Shown piece after piece: positions 24,989 to 32,982 of a stretch of DNA of 37,080 nt. A program made the position numbers and the translations under genes. Origin of the DNA: Lachnospiraceae bacterium. Its GTDB lineage: Bacteria > Bacillota_A > Clostridia > Lachnospirales > Lachnospiraceae. The stretch is taken from positions 1 through 37,080 of the forward strand of contig JAGBNT010000072.1 in the NCBI GenBank assembly GCA_017634255.1. Direction: 5' to 3'. The notes under the pieces were generated by a model. The model did not search any database and was not told the DNA's origin. It saw nothing but the letters and a program-made list of their open reading frames with translations. The stretch's first letter is position 1, and the number at the start of each line of letters is the position of its first letter.

Positions 24989-25885
24989 ATGGAAGGTAAG
25001 ATTTTGGATCAGGCGGAAAATTTACGTAATATAATCAAGAAAAGCCAGATCGAGGCGGCGAGTGCGGCCCGTGTCATAACGGTCACCAGCGGAAAAGGCG
25101 GAGTGGGTAAATCCAATACGGCGATAAACCTTGCGGTGCAGTTCAAGAAAAGAGGCAAGAGGGTTCTGATCTTTGATGCGGACTTCGGACTGGCAAATAT
25201 CGAGGTAATGTTCGGGGCAATTCCGAAGCACTCTCTGGCGGACTTAATCTACCAGGGGATGAATATAAAGGACATCATTACCTGGGGACCCCAGGAAATC
25301 GGCTTTATTTCAGGAGGCTCCGGGATAACGGGTCTTTCGAATTTAAGCCGTGAAAATTTAAACCTGCTTATCTCAAATTTAAATGAACTGGACAGTCTCG
25401 CAGATGTTATAATAATAGATACGGGAGCCGGAATATCGGAGCAGGTTCTGGAGTTTCTGGTGGCGAGCAGGGAGATCCTGCTTATAACCACACCGGAGCC
25501 TACCTCGCTTACAGATTCCTATTCCCTACTTAAAGCCCTGAAGCACCACGCCAAGTTTAAACCGGAGATGACTTCGATAAAGATCATTTCCAATAAGGTG
25601 GATGACTACGATGAGGGAAAGCAGCTTTTTACAAAGCTCAACATGGTGGTGCAGCGGTATCTTAAGCTTCCCATGTCCTATGTGGGATGTGTGCCGCAGG
25701 ACGATAAGCTGGTCAAAGCGGTAATGCAGCAAAATCCCGTATCGATCTCCGACCCGAACTCCAGGTCGGCGCGTGCTTTTGAGGATATCGCTGATACGCT
25801 CATGAACATTCCGCATGAGGAAAGAACGGCAAGAAAAGGAATGTCAGGCTTTTTTGCAAATATCTTATCCGGATGGAGAAATTGA
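24989..25885 (+). CDS. flhG: MinD-like ATPase FlhG (YlxH)
   Basis: FlhG is a MinD/ParA-type ATPase that stimulates FlhF GTPase activity and controls flagellar number. In 298 residues it shows the deviant Walker A SGKGGVGKSN (34-43), the DADFGLANIEVMFG segment, and IIDTGAGIS for switch II. The N-terminal DQAENLR at residues 7-13 matches the DQAxxLR activator motif known to trigger FlhF. A C-terminal amphipathic stretch (GFFANILSGWRN) fits membrane binding. The ATG directly follows the flhF stop with no spacer. Confidence 0.97.
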   Translation: MEGKILDQAENLRNIIKKSQIEAASAARVITVTSGKGGVGKSNTAINLAVQFKKRGKRVLIFDADFGLANIEVMFGAIPKHSLADLIYQGMNIKDIITWGPQEIGFISGGSGITGLSNLSRENLNLLISNLNELDSLADVIIIDTGAGISEQVLEFLVASREILLITTPEPTSLTDSYSLLKALKHHAKFKPEMTSIKIISNKVDDYDEGKQLFTKLNMVVQRYLKLPMSYVGCVPQDDKLVKAVMQQNPVSISDPNSRSARAFEDIADTLMNIPHEERTARKGMSGFFANILSGWRN

Positions 25886-25887
25886 CT

Positions 25888-26610
25888 ATGCTGAATGAAT
25901 ATGTGAAAGCAGGCAACGTGGTGGAGATAGTGGACAAGGATCTCGAAAACAGCGAGGAACGCAACGCTAAGACTATGCGCACCCGTATTTTCGATATAGT
26001 ATCTGACGACGTTGTAAAAGTCACCATCCCCACAGTTAAGGGAAAACTCCAGCTAATTGCCACCGATGGAGAGTATGATGTCTATTTTTATACCGATAAC
26101 GGTCTGTTTCAGTGTACGTGTACCGTAAAGGACCGCTACCGTACAAACGCCATACCGGTAATGGAGCTGGAATTACAGTCCAATCTTAGGAAGTACCAGA
26201 GACGTGAATACTATCGTCTCAACTGCATGCTGGAAATGAAGTGCAGGGCTTTCGATAACGAGGAAACCGATGAATATATCAAGACGGGCAATTATTCCAC
26301 TGCAAGCGGGATTAGCGCCTCCAACGCCATAATGGTGGATATCAGCGGAGGCGGGGCAAGGTTTGTCTCCAGGGAGAAATATGAGACGGGGGCGCTGATC
26401 CTCTTTAGATTTTCGCTCAAACAGAAGACGGGCAACAGGGATTATTCCGTAGTGGGGAGAGTGGTATATTCCGAGCTCATGGAAAATTCCAGCGGTAATT
26501 ATGAGAACAGGGCGCAGTTTGTGGACATCGAGAATACGGAGAGAGAGAGCATCATAAAGTATATCTTTGAGGAAGAGCGCCGGATACGCAAGACGAGCAC
26601 GTCCAATTGA
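25888..26610 (+). CDS. PilZ-domain c-di-GMP effector (YcgR-type)
   Basis: This 240-residue protein has a YcgR-like N-terminal domain and a C-terminal PilZ domain. The c-di-GMP-binding motifs are both present: RREYYR (RxxxR form) at about 105-110 and DISGGG (DxSxxG) at about 151-156, with an insert of about 40 residues between them. YcgR-type proteins slow or steer the motor when c-di-GMP is high, by binding FliG or MotA. The ATG at 25873 is also in frame and overlaps flhG, but GGAGAA at 25875-25880 favours 25888. Position between flhG and cheB ties c-di-GMP control to the operon. Confidence 0.9.
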   Translation: MLNEYVKAGNVVEIVDKDLENSEERNAKTMRTRIFDIVSDDVVKVTIPTVKGKLQLIATDGEYDVYFYTDNGLFQCTCTVKDRYRTNAIPVMELELQSNLRKYQRREYYRLNCMLEMKCRAFDNEETDEYIKTGNYSTASGISASNAIMVDISGGGARFVSREKYETGALILFRFSLKQKTGNRDYSVVGRVVYSELMENSSGNYENRAQFVDIENTERESIIKYIFEEERRIRKTSTSN

Positions 26611-26692
26611 GTTTAAGAAAAAATAAAACTCGCAGGTGTATAAATAAATTTTATATTCAATATATTGTGGTTTAAGGGAAGGATAACACTAA

Positions 26693-27736
26693 ATGGCAAA
26701 AAAAATACTGGTTGTAGATGACTCTGCACTCATGAGGAGGCTTGCGTGTGATATAATCAATTCCGACGAACGTTTTCATGTGGAAAAAATAGCACACGAC
26801 GGCGAGGAAGCGCTGAAGTTCCTGGAAAAGGAACAGTTTGACGGCGTGGTATTGGATGTGAATATGCCTAAGCTCGACGGTTTGGGTCTCTTAAAGGAGC
26901 TGAACAGGAGAAAGATTAAGGCGAAAGTACTCATGTTCAGCTCGCTCACGGATGATGGCACAAAGGAAACTCTCGAGGCTCTTGAACACGGCGCCATGGA
27001 TTTCATTAAAAAGCCCGAGAACATTGTCCGTGCAGATGATGATTTTAAAACAAATTTCATCAATGTGCTGTGCGTTGTTACCGGCTTAAGCCATACTTCG
27101 CGTACCCACGGTGAGTTAAAGAGTGTTAAGACGAGAGGCAGCTCCCCGATAGTCGGAGGAGAAAAGCTTGTCGCCATAGCCAGCTCCACCGGCGGACCGA
27201 AGGCACTGCAGCAGGTAATACCCTTCCTTCCCGCGAATCTTAACGCTCCTGTCCTGATAGTCCAGCATATGCCGCCTGTGTTCACAAAGTCTCTGGCGGA
27301 ACGTCTGGATGCAATGAGCAAGATACACGTTAAGGAGGCCGAGGAGGGAGACATTATCCAGAAGGGTACGGTGTACCTCGCAGCAGGAGGGCGTCATATG
27401 AAAGCCGGCAAGATCGGCGGAAGGATGAAGATCTACTACACCGATGAGCCTACCCGTGAAGGAGTTCGTCCCGCGGCGAATTATATGTATGAATCACTTA
27501 TCGATTCGCCGTATTCCGAAATCTGCTGTACGGTACTTACCGGAATGGGTGCGGACGGAACGGCAGGTATAAAAAACCTTGAAAAAGAAAAGAAAATATA
27601 CGTTATCGCTCAGGATGCGCCCACCAGCGCAGTTTACGGTATGCCGAGGGCAATAGCCCAGACGGGACTTGTAAACGAGATCTTGCCGCTGGATAAAATA
27701 GCCGGTGCGATAACCAAAGATGTGGGGGTTAGATGA
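26693..27736 (+). CDS. cheB: Chemotaxis protein-glutamate methylesterase CheB
   Basis: CheB removes methyl groups from, and deamidates, chemoreceptors when phosphorylated by CheA. The 347-residue protein has a receiver domain with D9/D10, phospho-acceptor D55 (LDVNMP) and K106/K107. The esterase domain carries S165 (SSTGGP), H192 (VQHMP) and D288 (GMGADGT) as the catalytic triad. It follows an AT-rich 82-nt spacer with no confident promoter. CheR, its methyltransferase counterpart, is not in the window. It ends 1 nt before the chosen cheA start. Confidence 0.97.
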   Translation: MAKKILVVDDSALMRRLACDIINSDERFHVEKIAHDGEEALKFLEKEQFDGVVLDVNMPKLDGLGLLKELNRRKIKAKVLMFSSLTDDGTKETLEALEHGAMDFIKKPENIVRADDDFKTNFINVLCVVTGLSHTSRTHGELKSVKTRGSSPIVGGEKLVAIASSTGGPKALQQVIPFLPANLNAPVLIVQHMPPVFTKSLAERLDAMSKIHVKEAEEGDIIQKGTVYLAAGGRHMKAGKIGGRMKIYYTDEPTREGVRPAANYMYESLIDSPYSEICCTVLTGMGADGTAGIKNLEKEKKIYVIAQDAPTSAVYGMPRAIAQTGLVNEILPLDKIAGAITKDVGVR

Positions 27737-27737
27737 T

Positions 27738-29882
27738 ATGGATGTCAGCCAGTATTTAGGTGTATTTCTTGATGAAGCTCACGAGCATGTACAGACCCTG
27801 AGCGACCAGCTCATGGTTCTGGAGAATGATCCCGAGAACGAGGACAGTATTAACGAGATATTCAGAGCCGCCCATTCCCTTAAGGGTATGGCAGGTACCA
27901 TGGGCTACAAGCGTATGCAGAAGCTCACCCATGTGACCGAGGACGTTTTCAGTGCGGTTCGAAGCGGTCAGATGAAGGTTACCGGAGGTCTGGTAGATGT
28001 TCTTTTCCAGGCTCTCGATGCCATCGAGGCGTATGTCGATAACGTTCAGAATACATCCGATGAGGGTACAGAGGATAACGAAGGTATTTTAGAGGAATTA
28101 AACAAGATACTTCAGGAGGGGACCGGCGATGTCAGCAGCGCAGGCGGTGCGGCAGCTCCGGCGGCAGAGGCGGCAGCTCCGGCAGCGGAAGCGGCTCCGG
28201 CAGGCGGCTCTGATGAAAAAGCCCTCTATAAAGCCATGAAACTCGATGATTCGCAGATAAGCACAATGAAGGATGCCATCGTCGCAGGTCAGCATGTATA
28301 CGGAGCTACAGTTTATATTGATGAAAACTGTCTCCTCAAGGCTGCCCGTGCATTCCTCGTTTTCAAGGCAATAGAGGAATTTGGCGAGGTGGCAGCGGTA
28401 GAGCCTTCCTCACAGGATATCGAGGATGAAAGGTTTGAGTTCCATTTCAGCATGTTCGTGGTTACCGAGGAAACCCTCGACAAGGTTATCGAGGCTGCAA
28501 AGAGCGTGTCTGAAATAGTGGATGTGGTCGGAGAAGAATACAATGAGGAGATGCTGAGCGGTTCTACCGATGCGGCGGAGGAAGCGGCTCCTGCACAGGC
28601 GGCTGCACCGGCTGCAGAGGAAGCGGCTCCGGCAGCGGAGGCGGCAGCACCGGCTGCAAAGGCTCCGGAAGCCAAGAAGGCAGCTGCGGCAAAGCCCACA
28701 GGAAAGGCTGTTACAAACAGGACAGTCCGTGTAGATATAGAAAAGCTCGATGTTTTGATGAACCTTGTCAGCGAGCTTATCATAGCGAAAAACTCCATTG
28801 TTTCCGCTGGGGCGAACATGGGGCAGAAGGGAAGCGAGTCCAATATGGATGCTCAGTTTAATGAGCATATCGAGTATCTGGAGAGCGTGACTACCAACCT
28901 GCATGAGTCAGTTATGAAGGTTCGAATGGTTCCCATCGAGAACGCATTGCAGAAGTTCCCCAGAATGATCCGTGACCTTGAAAAGAGTCTCGGCAAGCAG
29001 ATGACCCTGACCATCACCGGTGAGGAGACAGAGCTTGACAGAACCGTGGTGGATGAGCTGTCCGATCCTCTTATGCACCTTTTGAGGAACAGTGCCGATC
29101 ATGGTCTGGACATGCCCGAGGAGAGAAGAAACGCAGGAAAGCCTGCTATGGGCTCCATCTTCATCAACGCTTTCCAGGATGGCAATAACGTTATCATCGA
29201 GGTTGGAGACGATGGTAGGGGAATAGATGTTGAGGCAGTAAGGAATAAGATAATAGAGAGAAATTACCTGCCCGAGGAAAGAGCTCTCCAGATGACCGAC
29301 AAGGAGGTTATCGAGGTTCTCTTCGATCCCGGCTTCTCGATGGCGAAGAAGGTTACAGACCTTTCCGGCAGAGGAGTTGGACTTGACGTTGTAAAATCCA
29401 AGATAGAGGCTCTCGGCGGCGATGTCGAGGTACGCTCCAAGCTTGGAGAGGGCAGCACCTTCGTTATCAGGCTTCCCCTTACACTCGCTATCATCCAGGC
29501 TCTCATGGTTGTTGTGGGCGGAGAAAAGTTTGCCATCGCCCTTGGAAATATACAGACTATCGAGGATATCCCGATCTCGGATGTAAAGCTGGTTGAGAAT
29601 AAGGAAGTTATACAGCTTAGAGGAACTGTCATTCCTATCATCAGGCTTTCCGAGATACTTGATGCGCCTTCGAAGAACGATCCGGAGGCAAATCTGGTGG
29701 TTGCTGTGGTTAAGAAGGGTGATTCCCTTGCAGGACTTGTAGTAGACGAGCTTATAGGTCAGATGGAGGTCGTTATCAAGTCCCTCGGTAAATATATCAA
29801 CACAAGCAGGATAATCAGCGGCGCTACGATTTTAGGAAACGGCGAAGTTGCGCTTATCCTTGACTCGAACGCATTGTTCTAA
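27738..29882 (+). CDS. cheA: Chemotaxis histidine kinase CheA
   Basis: CheA receives receptor signals through CheW and phosphorylates CheY and CheB. At 714 residues it has P1 with phospho-acceptor H46 (AAHSLKG), a P2-type domain (about 160-265), P3 dimerisation (about 325-400), P4 ATPase (HLLRNSADHGLD at 447-458, DDGRGID, GRGVGLDVV) and a CheW-like P5. Two Ala/Pro/Glu-rich linkers (about 136-155 and 278-320) flank P2 and are encoded by related GC-rich repeats. An in-frame ATG at 27720 lies within cheB, but the GGGGG at 27723-27727 and the family start (MDVSQYLGVFLDEA) favour 27738. Confidence 0.97.
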   Translation: MDVSQYLGVFLDEAHEHVQTLSDQLMVLENDPENEDSINEIFRAAHSLKGMAGTMGYKRMQKLTHVTEDVFSAVRSGQMKVTGGLVDVLFQALDAIEAYVDNVQNTSDEGTEDNEGILEELNKILQEGTGDVSSAGGAAAPAAEAAAPAAEAAPAGGSDEKALYKAMKLDDSQISTMKDAIVAGQHVYGATVYIDENCLLKAARAFLVFKAIEEFGEVAAVEPSSQDIEDERFEFHFSMFVVTEETLDKVIEAAKSVSEIVDVVGEEYNEEMLSGSTDAAEEAAPAQAAAPAAEEAAPAAEAAAPAAKAPEAKKAAAAKPTGKAVTNRTVRVDIEKLDVLMNLVSELIIAKNSIVSAGANMGQKGSESNMDAQFNEHIEYLESVTTNLHESVMKVRMVPIENALQKFPRMIRDLEKSLGKQMTLTITGEETELDRTVVDELSDPLMHLLRNSADHGLDMPEERRNAGKPAMGSIFINAFQDGNNVIIEVGDDGRGIDVEAVRNKIIERNYLPEERALQMTDKEVIEVLFDPGFSMAKKVTDLSGRGVGLDVVKSKIEALGGDVEVRSKLGEGSTFVIRLPLTLAIIQALMVVVGGEKFAIALGNIQTIEDIPISDVKLVENKEVIQLRGTVIPIIRLSEILDAPSKNDPEANLVVAVVKKGDSLAGLVVDELIGQMEVVIKSLGKYINTSRIISGATILGNGEVALILDSNALF

Positions 29883-29884
29883 GG

Positions 29885-29907
29885 AAAGACTTATCAATTA
29901 AGTCTTT
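29885..29907 (+). repeat. 9-bp hairpin immediately after cheA
   Basis: AAAGACTTA (29885-29893) pairs perfectly with TAAGTCTTT (29899-29907) around a TCAAT loop, starting 2 nt after the cheA stop. The stem is AT-rich and followed by an A-rich, not T-rich, stretch, so it is a weak terminator at best. It overlaps the -35 element of a promoter candidate. Confidence 0.55.
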
Positions 29908-29933
29908 GAAAACAGAAAAAGTTATTTTATGAT
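29906..29933 (+). promoter_or_regulatory. Candidate sigma-A promoter before cheW
   Basis: TTGAAA (29906-29911), 16 nt, TATGAT (29928-29933): 5/6 matches in each hexamer. An overlapping extended -10 form (TGATAAAAT, 29930-29938) is also possible. A start near 29940 would leave a very short leader with AGGGGG before the cheW ATG at 29957. This could let cheW, cheC, cheD and fliA be expressed apart from the long operon. Confidence 0.4.
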
Positions 29934-29956
29934 AAAATTAAGGGGGACATTGAAAG

Positions 29957-30451
29957 ATGGCTGAAGAACAGATTATAGACGTGTTAAATACCCACGAGTC
30001 TCATGCCGAGCTTATTCAGTATATAGTCATCACTGTGGTCAATGAGCAGTACGGTATAGACATCAAGTATATTGACAATATCGTAAGGATGCAGAGCATA
30101 ACCCGCGTACCCAAGGTACAGCCCTTCTTTAAAGGGGTTATCAACCTTCGAGGCGAGGTTGTGCCGGTAATGAGTATCCGTAAGAAGATGGGTCTCGGCG
30201 AGGATGAGATTACCAATAAGAGCAGGATAATCATTTTAAAATATGAGTCCAATGCTTCCATAGGGATCGTAGTTGACGAGGTTAAGCACGTTGTTACTAT
30301 TAGCTCCGACAATATTGAGAGAGTATCCCACGATTCCAAGCTCGACGCGAAGTCATTTATAAGCGGAGTAGGTAAGGTGGAAGAGGGGCTTATATCAATT
30401 CTCGACCTTGCCACCGTTATTGATGAGGAAAAGAGCGTACCTGAATCATAA
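29957..30451 (+). CDS. cheW: Chemotaxis coupling protein CheW
   Basis: CheW links chemoreceptors to CheA in the signalling array. The 164-residue protein is a single CheW domain with a short N-terminal extension: YIVITVVNEQYGIDIKYI, the PFFKGVINLRGEVVPV core, then SIGIVVDEVKHVV and GVGKVEEGLISILD near the end. It has no receiver domain, so it is CheW and not CheV. It lies between cheA and cheC, as in Bacillus. Confidence 0.97.
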   Translation: MAEEQIIDVLNTHESHAELIQYIVITVVNEQYGIDIKYIDNIVRMQSITRVPKVQPFFKGVINLRGEVVPVMSIRKKMGLGEDEITNKSRIIILKYESNASIGIVVDEVKHVVTISSDNIERVSHDSKLDAKSFISGVGKVEEGLISILDLATVIDEEKSVPES

Positions 30452-30489
30452 GGAGCTGTTTATTATTTTTTTAAGATGAGGTCTGTCTA

Positions 30490-31107
30490 ATGAGTGAATT
30501 TGATCTGAACCATGTAGAACCGATATATATTGATGTATTGACAGAGCTGGGTAATATCGGTGCCGGAAATGCAGCTACTTCCCTTGCACAGATGCTGAAT
30601 ACCCAGGTAAAGATGACGGTACCCAAGGTAGAGCTTCTCGATTTCGACAAGATCGGAGAAGCGATGGGAGGAGAGGAACAGATAATGGCCGGCATATATC
30701 TTCTGGTTGAGGGAGATATAACAGGAAGCATAATGTTCCTGCTGGATGAGCGGAGCGCTCACGTTCTTACCTCAAAGCTTATGGGAACGACGCCCACCGA
30801 GGGAGAGCTTAATGAGATGGAGGCATCGGCACTTAAGGAGATCGGTAATATAGTTACCGGAGCCTACCTTAATTCCCTCGCTGCTATCACAAACCTTACG
30901 ATAACTGAATCCATTCCGGATCTCACAGTAGATATGGCAGGTGCTATCCTTTCAGTTCCCGCTATACAGTTCGGAATGGTTGGTGATAAGATATTGTTCA
31001 TACAGACCGGCTTCACCGGAGATGAAGAGCTCAATGCATTTTTCCTGCTCGTTCCGGATCTTCCGTCGTATGATAAGCTGCTCAAGGCTTTGGGAGTAAT
31101 GCAATAA
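30490..31107 (+). CDS. cheC: CheY-P phosphatase CheC
   Basis: CheC removes phosphate from CheY-P and, by binding CheD, provides feedback adaptation. The 205-residue protein has both active sites intact and with exact spacing: D15-E19-N22-P45 and S113-E117-N120-P143 (pattern D/S-x3-E-x2-N-x22-P). The upstream 38-nt spacer has a run of seven T residues but no stem. FliY carries the same two motifs, so the window encodes four phosphatase sites for one CheY. Confidence 0.97.
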   Translation: MSEFDLNHVEPIYIDVLTELGNIGAGNAATSLAQMLNTQVKMTVPKVELLDFDKIGEAMGGEEQIMAGIYLLVEGDITGSIMFLLDERSAHVLTSKLMGTTPTEGELNEMEASALKEIGNIVTGAYLNSLAAITNLTITESIPDLTVDMAGAILSVPAIQFGMVGDKILFIQTGFTGDEELNAFFLLVPDLPSYDKLLKALGVMQ

Positions 31108-31143
31108 AAATATTGTCGATTACTATTAATTGGAGTAAGGTTT

Positions 31144-31629
31144 ATGGCTGATTTAATTAAAGTTGGAATGGCAGACCTTAAGATATGTATTCCGCCCGCA
31201 GGGATCACAACGCTGGGATTGGGTTCCTGCGTGGGCGTCGCACTAAGGGATACCGTCAATAAGGTTGGAGGACTGGCACACGTTATGCTCCCGGACAGTA
31301 CCGCCATAAGAAATAATACAAATGTTGCAAAGTTTGCTGATACAGGAGTTGCGGAGCTTGTCCGTTTAATGGAGCAGGCAGGGGCAAGGCGTTCCAGAAT
31401 GGTAGCAAAGATCGCCGGCGGTGCAAAGATGTTTAATTTTAACTCCGACAGCGCCATGATGCAGGTCGGGGACAGGAATGTTGAAGGTGTAAAGAAGAAG
31501 CTTAAGGAGCTGGGGATAAGGCTCCTGGCGGAAGATACAGGTTTGAATTTCGGTCGTACAGTGGAATTTTTTCCGGAAACCGGTGATTTTGTCATCAAAG
31601 CCGTAGGCAAGCCGGTAAAGACGATCTGA
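31144..31629 (+). CDS. cheD: Chemoreceptor glutamine deamidase CheD
   Basis: CheD deamidates selected glutamines on chemoreceptors and stimulates them; CheC sequesters it when CheY-P is high. At 161 residues the size is standard. The Cys-His-Thr active site is visible: T23 and C29 (TLGLGSCVGV), and H46 (GLAHVMLP), matching the T21, C27 and H44 pattern of Thermotoga CheD. It is 36 nt downstream of its partner cheC. Confidence 0.97.
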   Translation: MADLIKVGMADLKICIPPAGITTLGLGSCVGVALRDTVNKVGGLAHVMLPDSTAIRNNTNVAKFADTGVAELVRLMEQAGARRSRMVAKIAGGAKMFNFNSDSAMMQVGDRNVEGVKKKLKELGIRLLAEDTGLNFGRTVEFFPETGDFVIKAVGKPVKTI

Positions 31630-31671
31630 GATAGGGATGCCGCAGTTTAAGGTATCTGCTGAAAATAGTTT

Positions 31672-32112
31672 ATGGCTGAAGAAAATGTAAATGTTGAGGA
31701 TCTTCCCGAAGGAGCCGCTCAGGCTGCGGGAGCCGGAAATGAAGGCTCTCCCGGGGAAGAGAATTATGAGATAGAAGAAGGCGAGCAGCCGGAGGGAGAA
31801 ACCCCGGAGGAGGAGAAGCCGCCTGAGGAAATACATCTAAAGACAAAATCGGTGCCGGCAGTCGTTATGCTTCTTGGAGGAGCGGCTACGGCTATTTCGT
31901 GTTTTGTCAGGGGATTTCCGCTTTTAAAGATGTTGTTTGTGGTTTTCATAGCTCTTTTTTGTTTCTGGATCGCAGGATGCATTATCAAGCTCCTTTTGGA
32001 CAGGATAGTTATCGAGCCCAAGGAGGAGCAGACCGAAGAGGAAGGGAAGAACGAGGAAGAGGAAGGCGCAAACGACGGCGAAGTTATAGAGAAGAACAAT
32101 AACGTAACATGA
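31672..32112 (+). CDS. Unknown two-TM protein between cheD and fliA
   Basis: Not recognised. The 146-residue protein has a very acidic N-terminal third (Glu/Pro/Gly-rich, residues 1-58), two closely spaced membrane helices (about 62-80 and 84-108, with a short basic turn), and a second acidic tail of about 35 residues. Both tails are likely cytoplasmic. It lies 42 nt after cheD and 18 nt before fliA, so it is almost certainly co-transcribed. The Bacillus subtilis operon has nothing at this position. No catalytic motif is seen. Confidence 0.75.
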   Translation: MAEENVNVEDLPEGAAQAAGAGNEGSPGEENYEIEEGEQPEGETPEEEKPPEEIHLKTKSVPAVVMLLGGAATAISCFVRGFPLLKMLFVVFIALFCFWIAGCIIKLLLDRIVIEPKEEQTEEEGKNEEEEGANDGEVIEKNNNVT

Positions 32113-32130
32113 TGAGGGGTCAGTCTCGAA

Positions 32131-32901
32131 ATGGACGAAACCGCAAGGAAGAAGCTCTGGGATGAATATGCCGTCAACAGGTCGGCTGAGCTTAGGGAAA
32201 AGATAATAGTTGAATATGCTCCGCTGGTAAAGATAGTGGCAGGGCGTTTAGGAATGTACCTGGGCTATAATGTGGAATACGACGATCTTGTAGGGTACGG
32301 AGTATTCGGTTTGATAGACGCTATTGACAAGTTTGACTTTTCCAAGGATGTTAAGTTTGAAACCTATGCATCCTTAAGGATAAGAGGAGCGATACTTGAT
32401 CAGATAAGAAAGATGGACTGGATTCCCAGAACCATCCGGCAGAAGCAGAAGAAGATAGATGCAGCCATAAAGGATGTAGAGACCTCCAAGGGACGGGCGG
32501 CTACAGATACGGAGATAGCGGAAAACCTCGGTATAAGCGAGGATGAATATGCAGACTGGCAGTCCCAGATGGCGGTTACCAACGTGGTTTCTCTGGACGA
32601 GTTCATAGAGCAGGGCACGGAAGCGCCCATAAAGGACAGCGCACGCTCCAGGATGGAGGGACCTGAGGAGGCTGTCGAGAAAGAAGAATTAAAGAAGATG
32701 CTCGCAGAGTCTCTGGAGCTTCTTACGGAAAAAGAGAGAAAGGTCATCGTGCTTTATTATTACGAGGAGCTGACCTTAAAGGAAATAAGCAATGTGCTTG
32801 AGGTTTCGGAGCCCAGGGTTTCGCAGCTGCATGTGCGGGCGCTGCAAAAAATGAAGGCAAAGCTTGGAAAGTATATGGGTATGTTTACGGATCAAACCTG
32901 A
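32131..32901 (+). CDS. fliA: Flagellar sigma factor FliA/SigD (sigma-28)
   Basis: This sigma factor directs RNA polymerase to late flagellar, motility and often autolysin genes. The 256-residue protein has region 2 (EYDDLVGYGVFGLIDAIDKFD, then FETYASLRIRGAILDQIRKMDW), the FliA-type PRTIRQK stretch, region 3, and region 4 with the helix-turn-helix LTLKEISNVLEVSEPRVSQLH. The ATG at 32131 follows GAGGGG. Location after cheD and ahead of a SwrB-like gene and the rpsB leader matches sigD in Bacillus. No anti-sigma factor FlgM is present in the window. Confidence 0.98.
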   Translation: MDETARKKLWDEYAVNRSAELREKIIVEYAPLVKIVAGRLGMYLGYNVEYDDLVGYGVFGLIDAIDKFDFSKDVKFETYASLRIRGAILDQIRKMDWIPRTIRQKQKKIDAAIKDVETSKGRAATDTEIAENLGISEDEYADWQSQMAVTNVVSLDEFIEQGTEAPIKDSARSRMEGPEEAVEKEELKKMLAESLELLTEKERKVIVLYYYEELTLKEISNVLEVSEPRVSQLHVRALQKMKAKLGKYMGMFTDQT

Positions 32902-32982
32902 TGGAAGGCCGCAAGCTGATCCGTGGATAACAGGAGCTTTAAATCAAGAGGTTCCTTAATTAAGGACATAAGAGGGATAATT

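Noticed and set aside
30466..30475. T-rich run between cheW and cheC as a terminator
   Set aside because: No stem of useful length precedes it.
32923..32982. GTG start for FapA at 32923
   Set aside because: No good ribosome binding site; the ATG at 32983 has AGAGGG six bases upstream and starts the normal-looking N-terminal domain.
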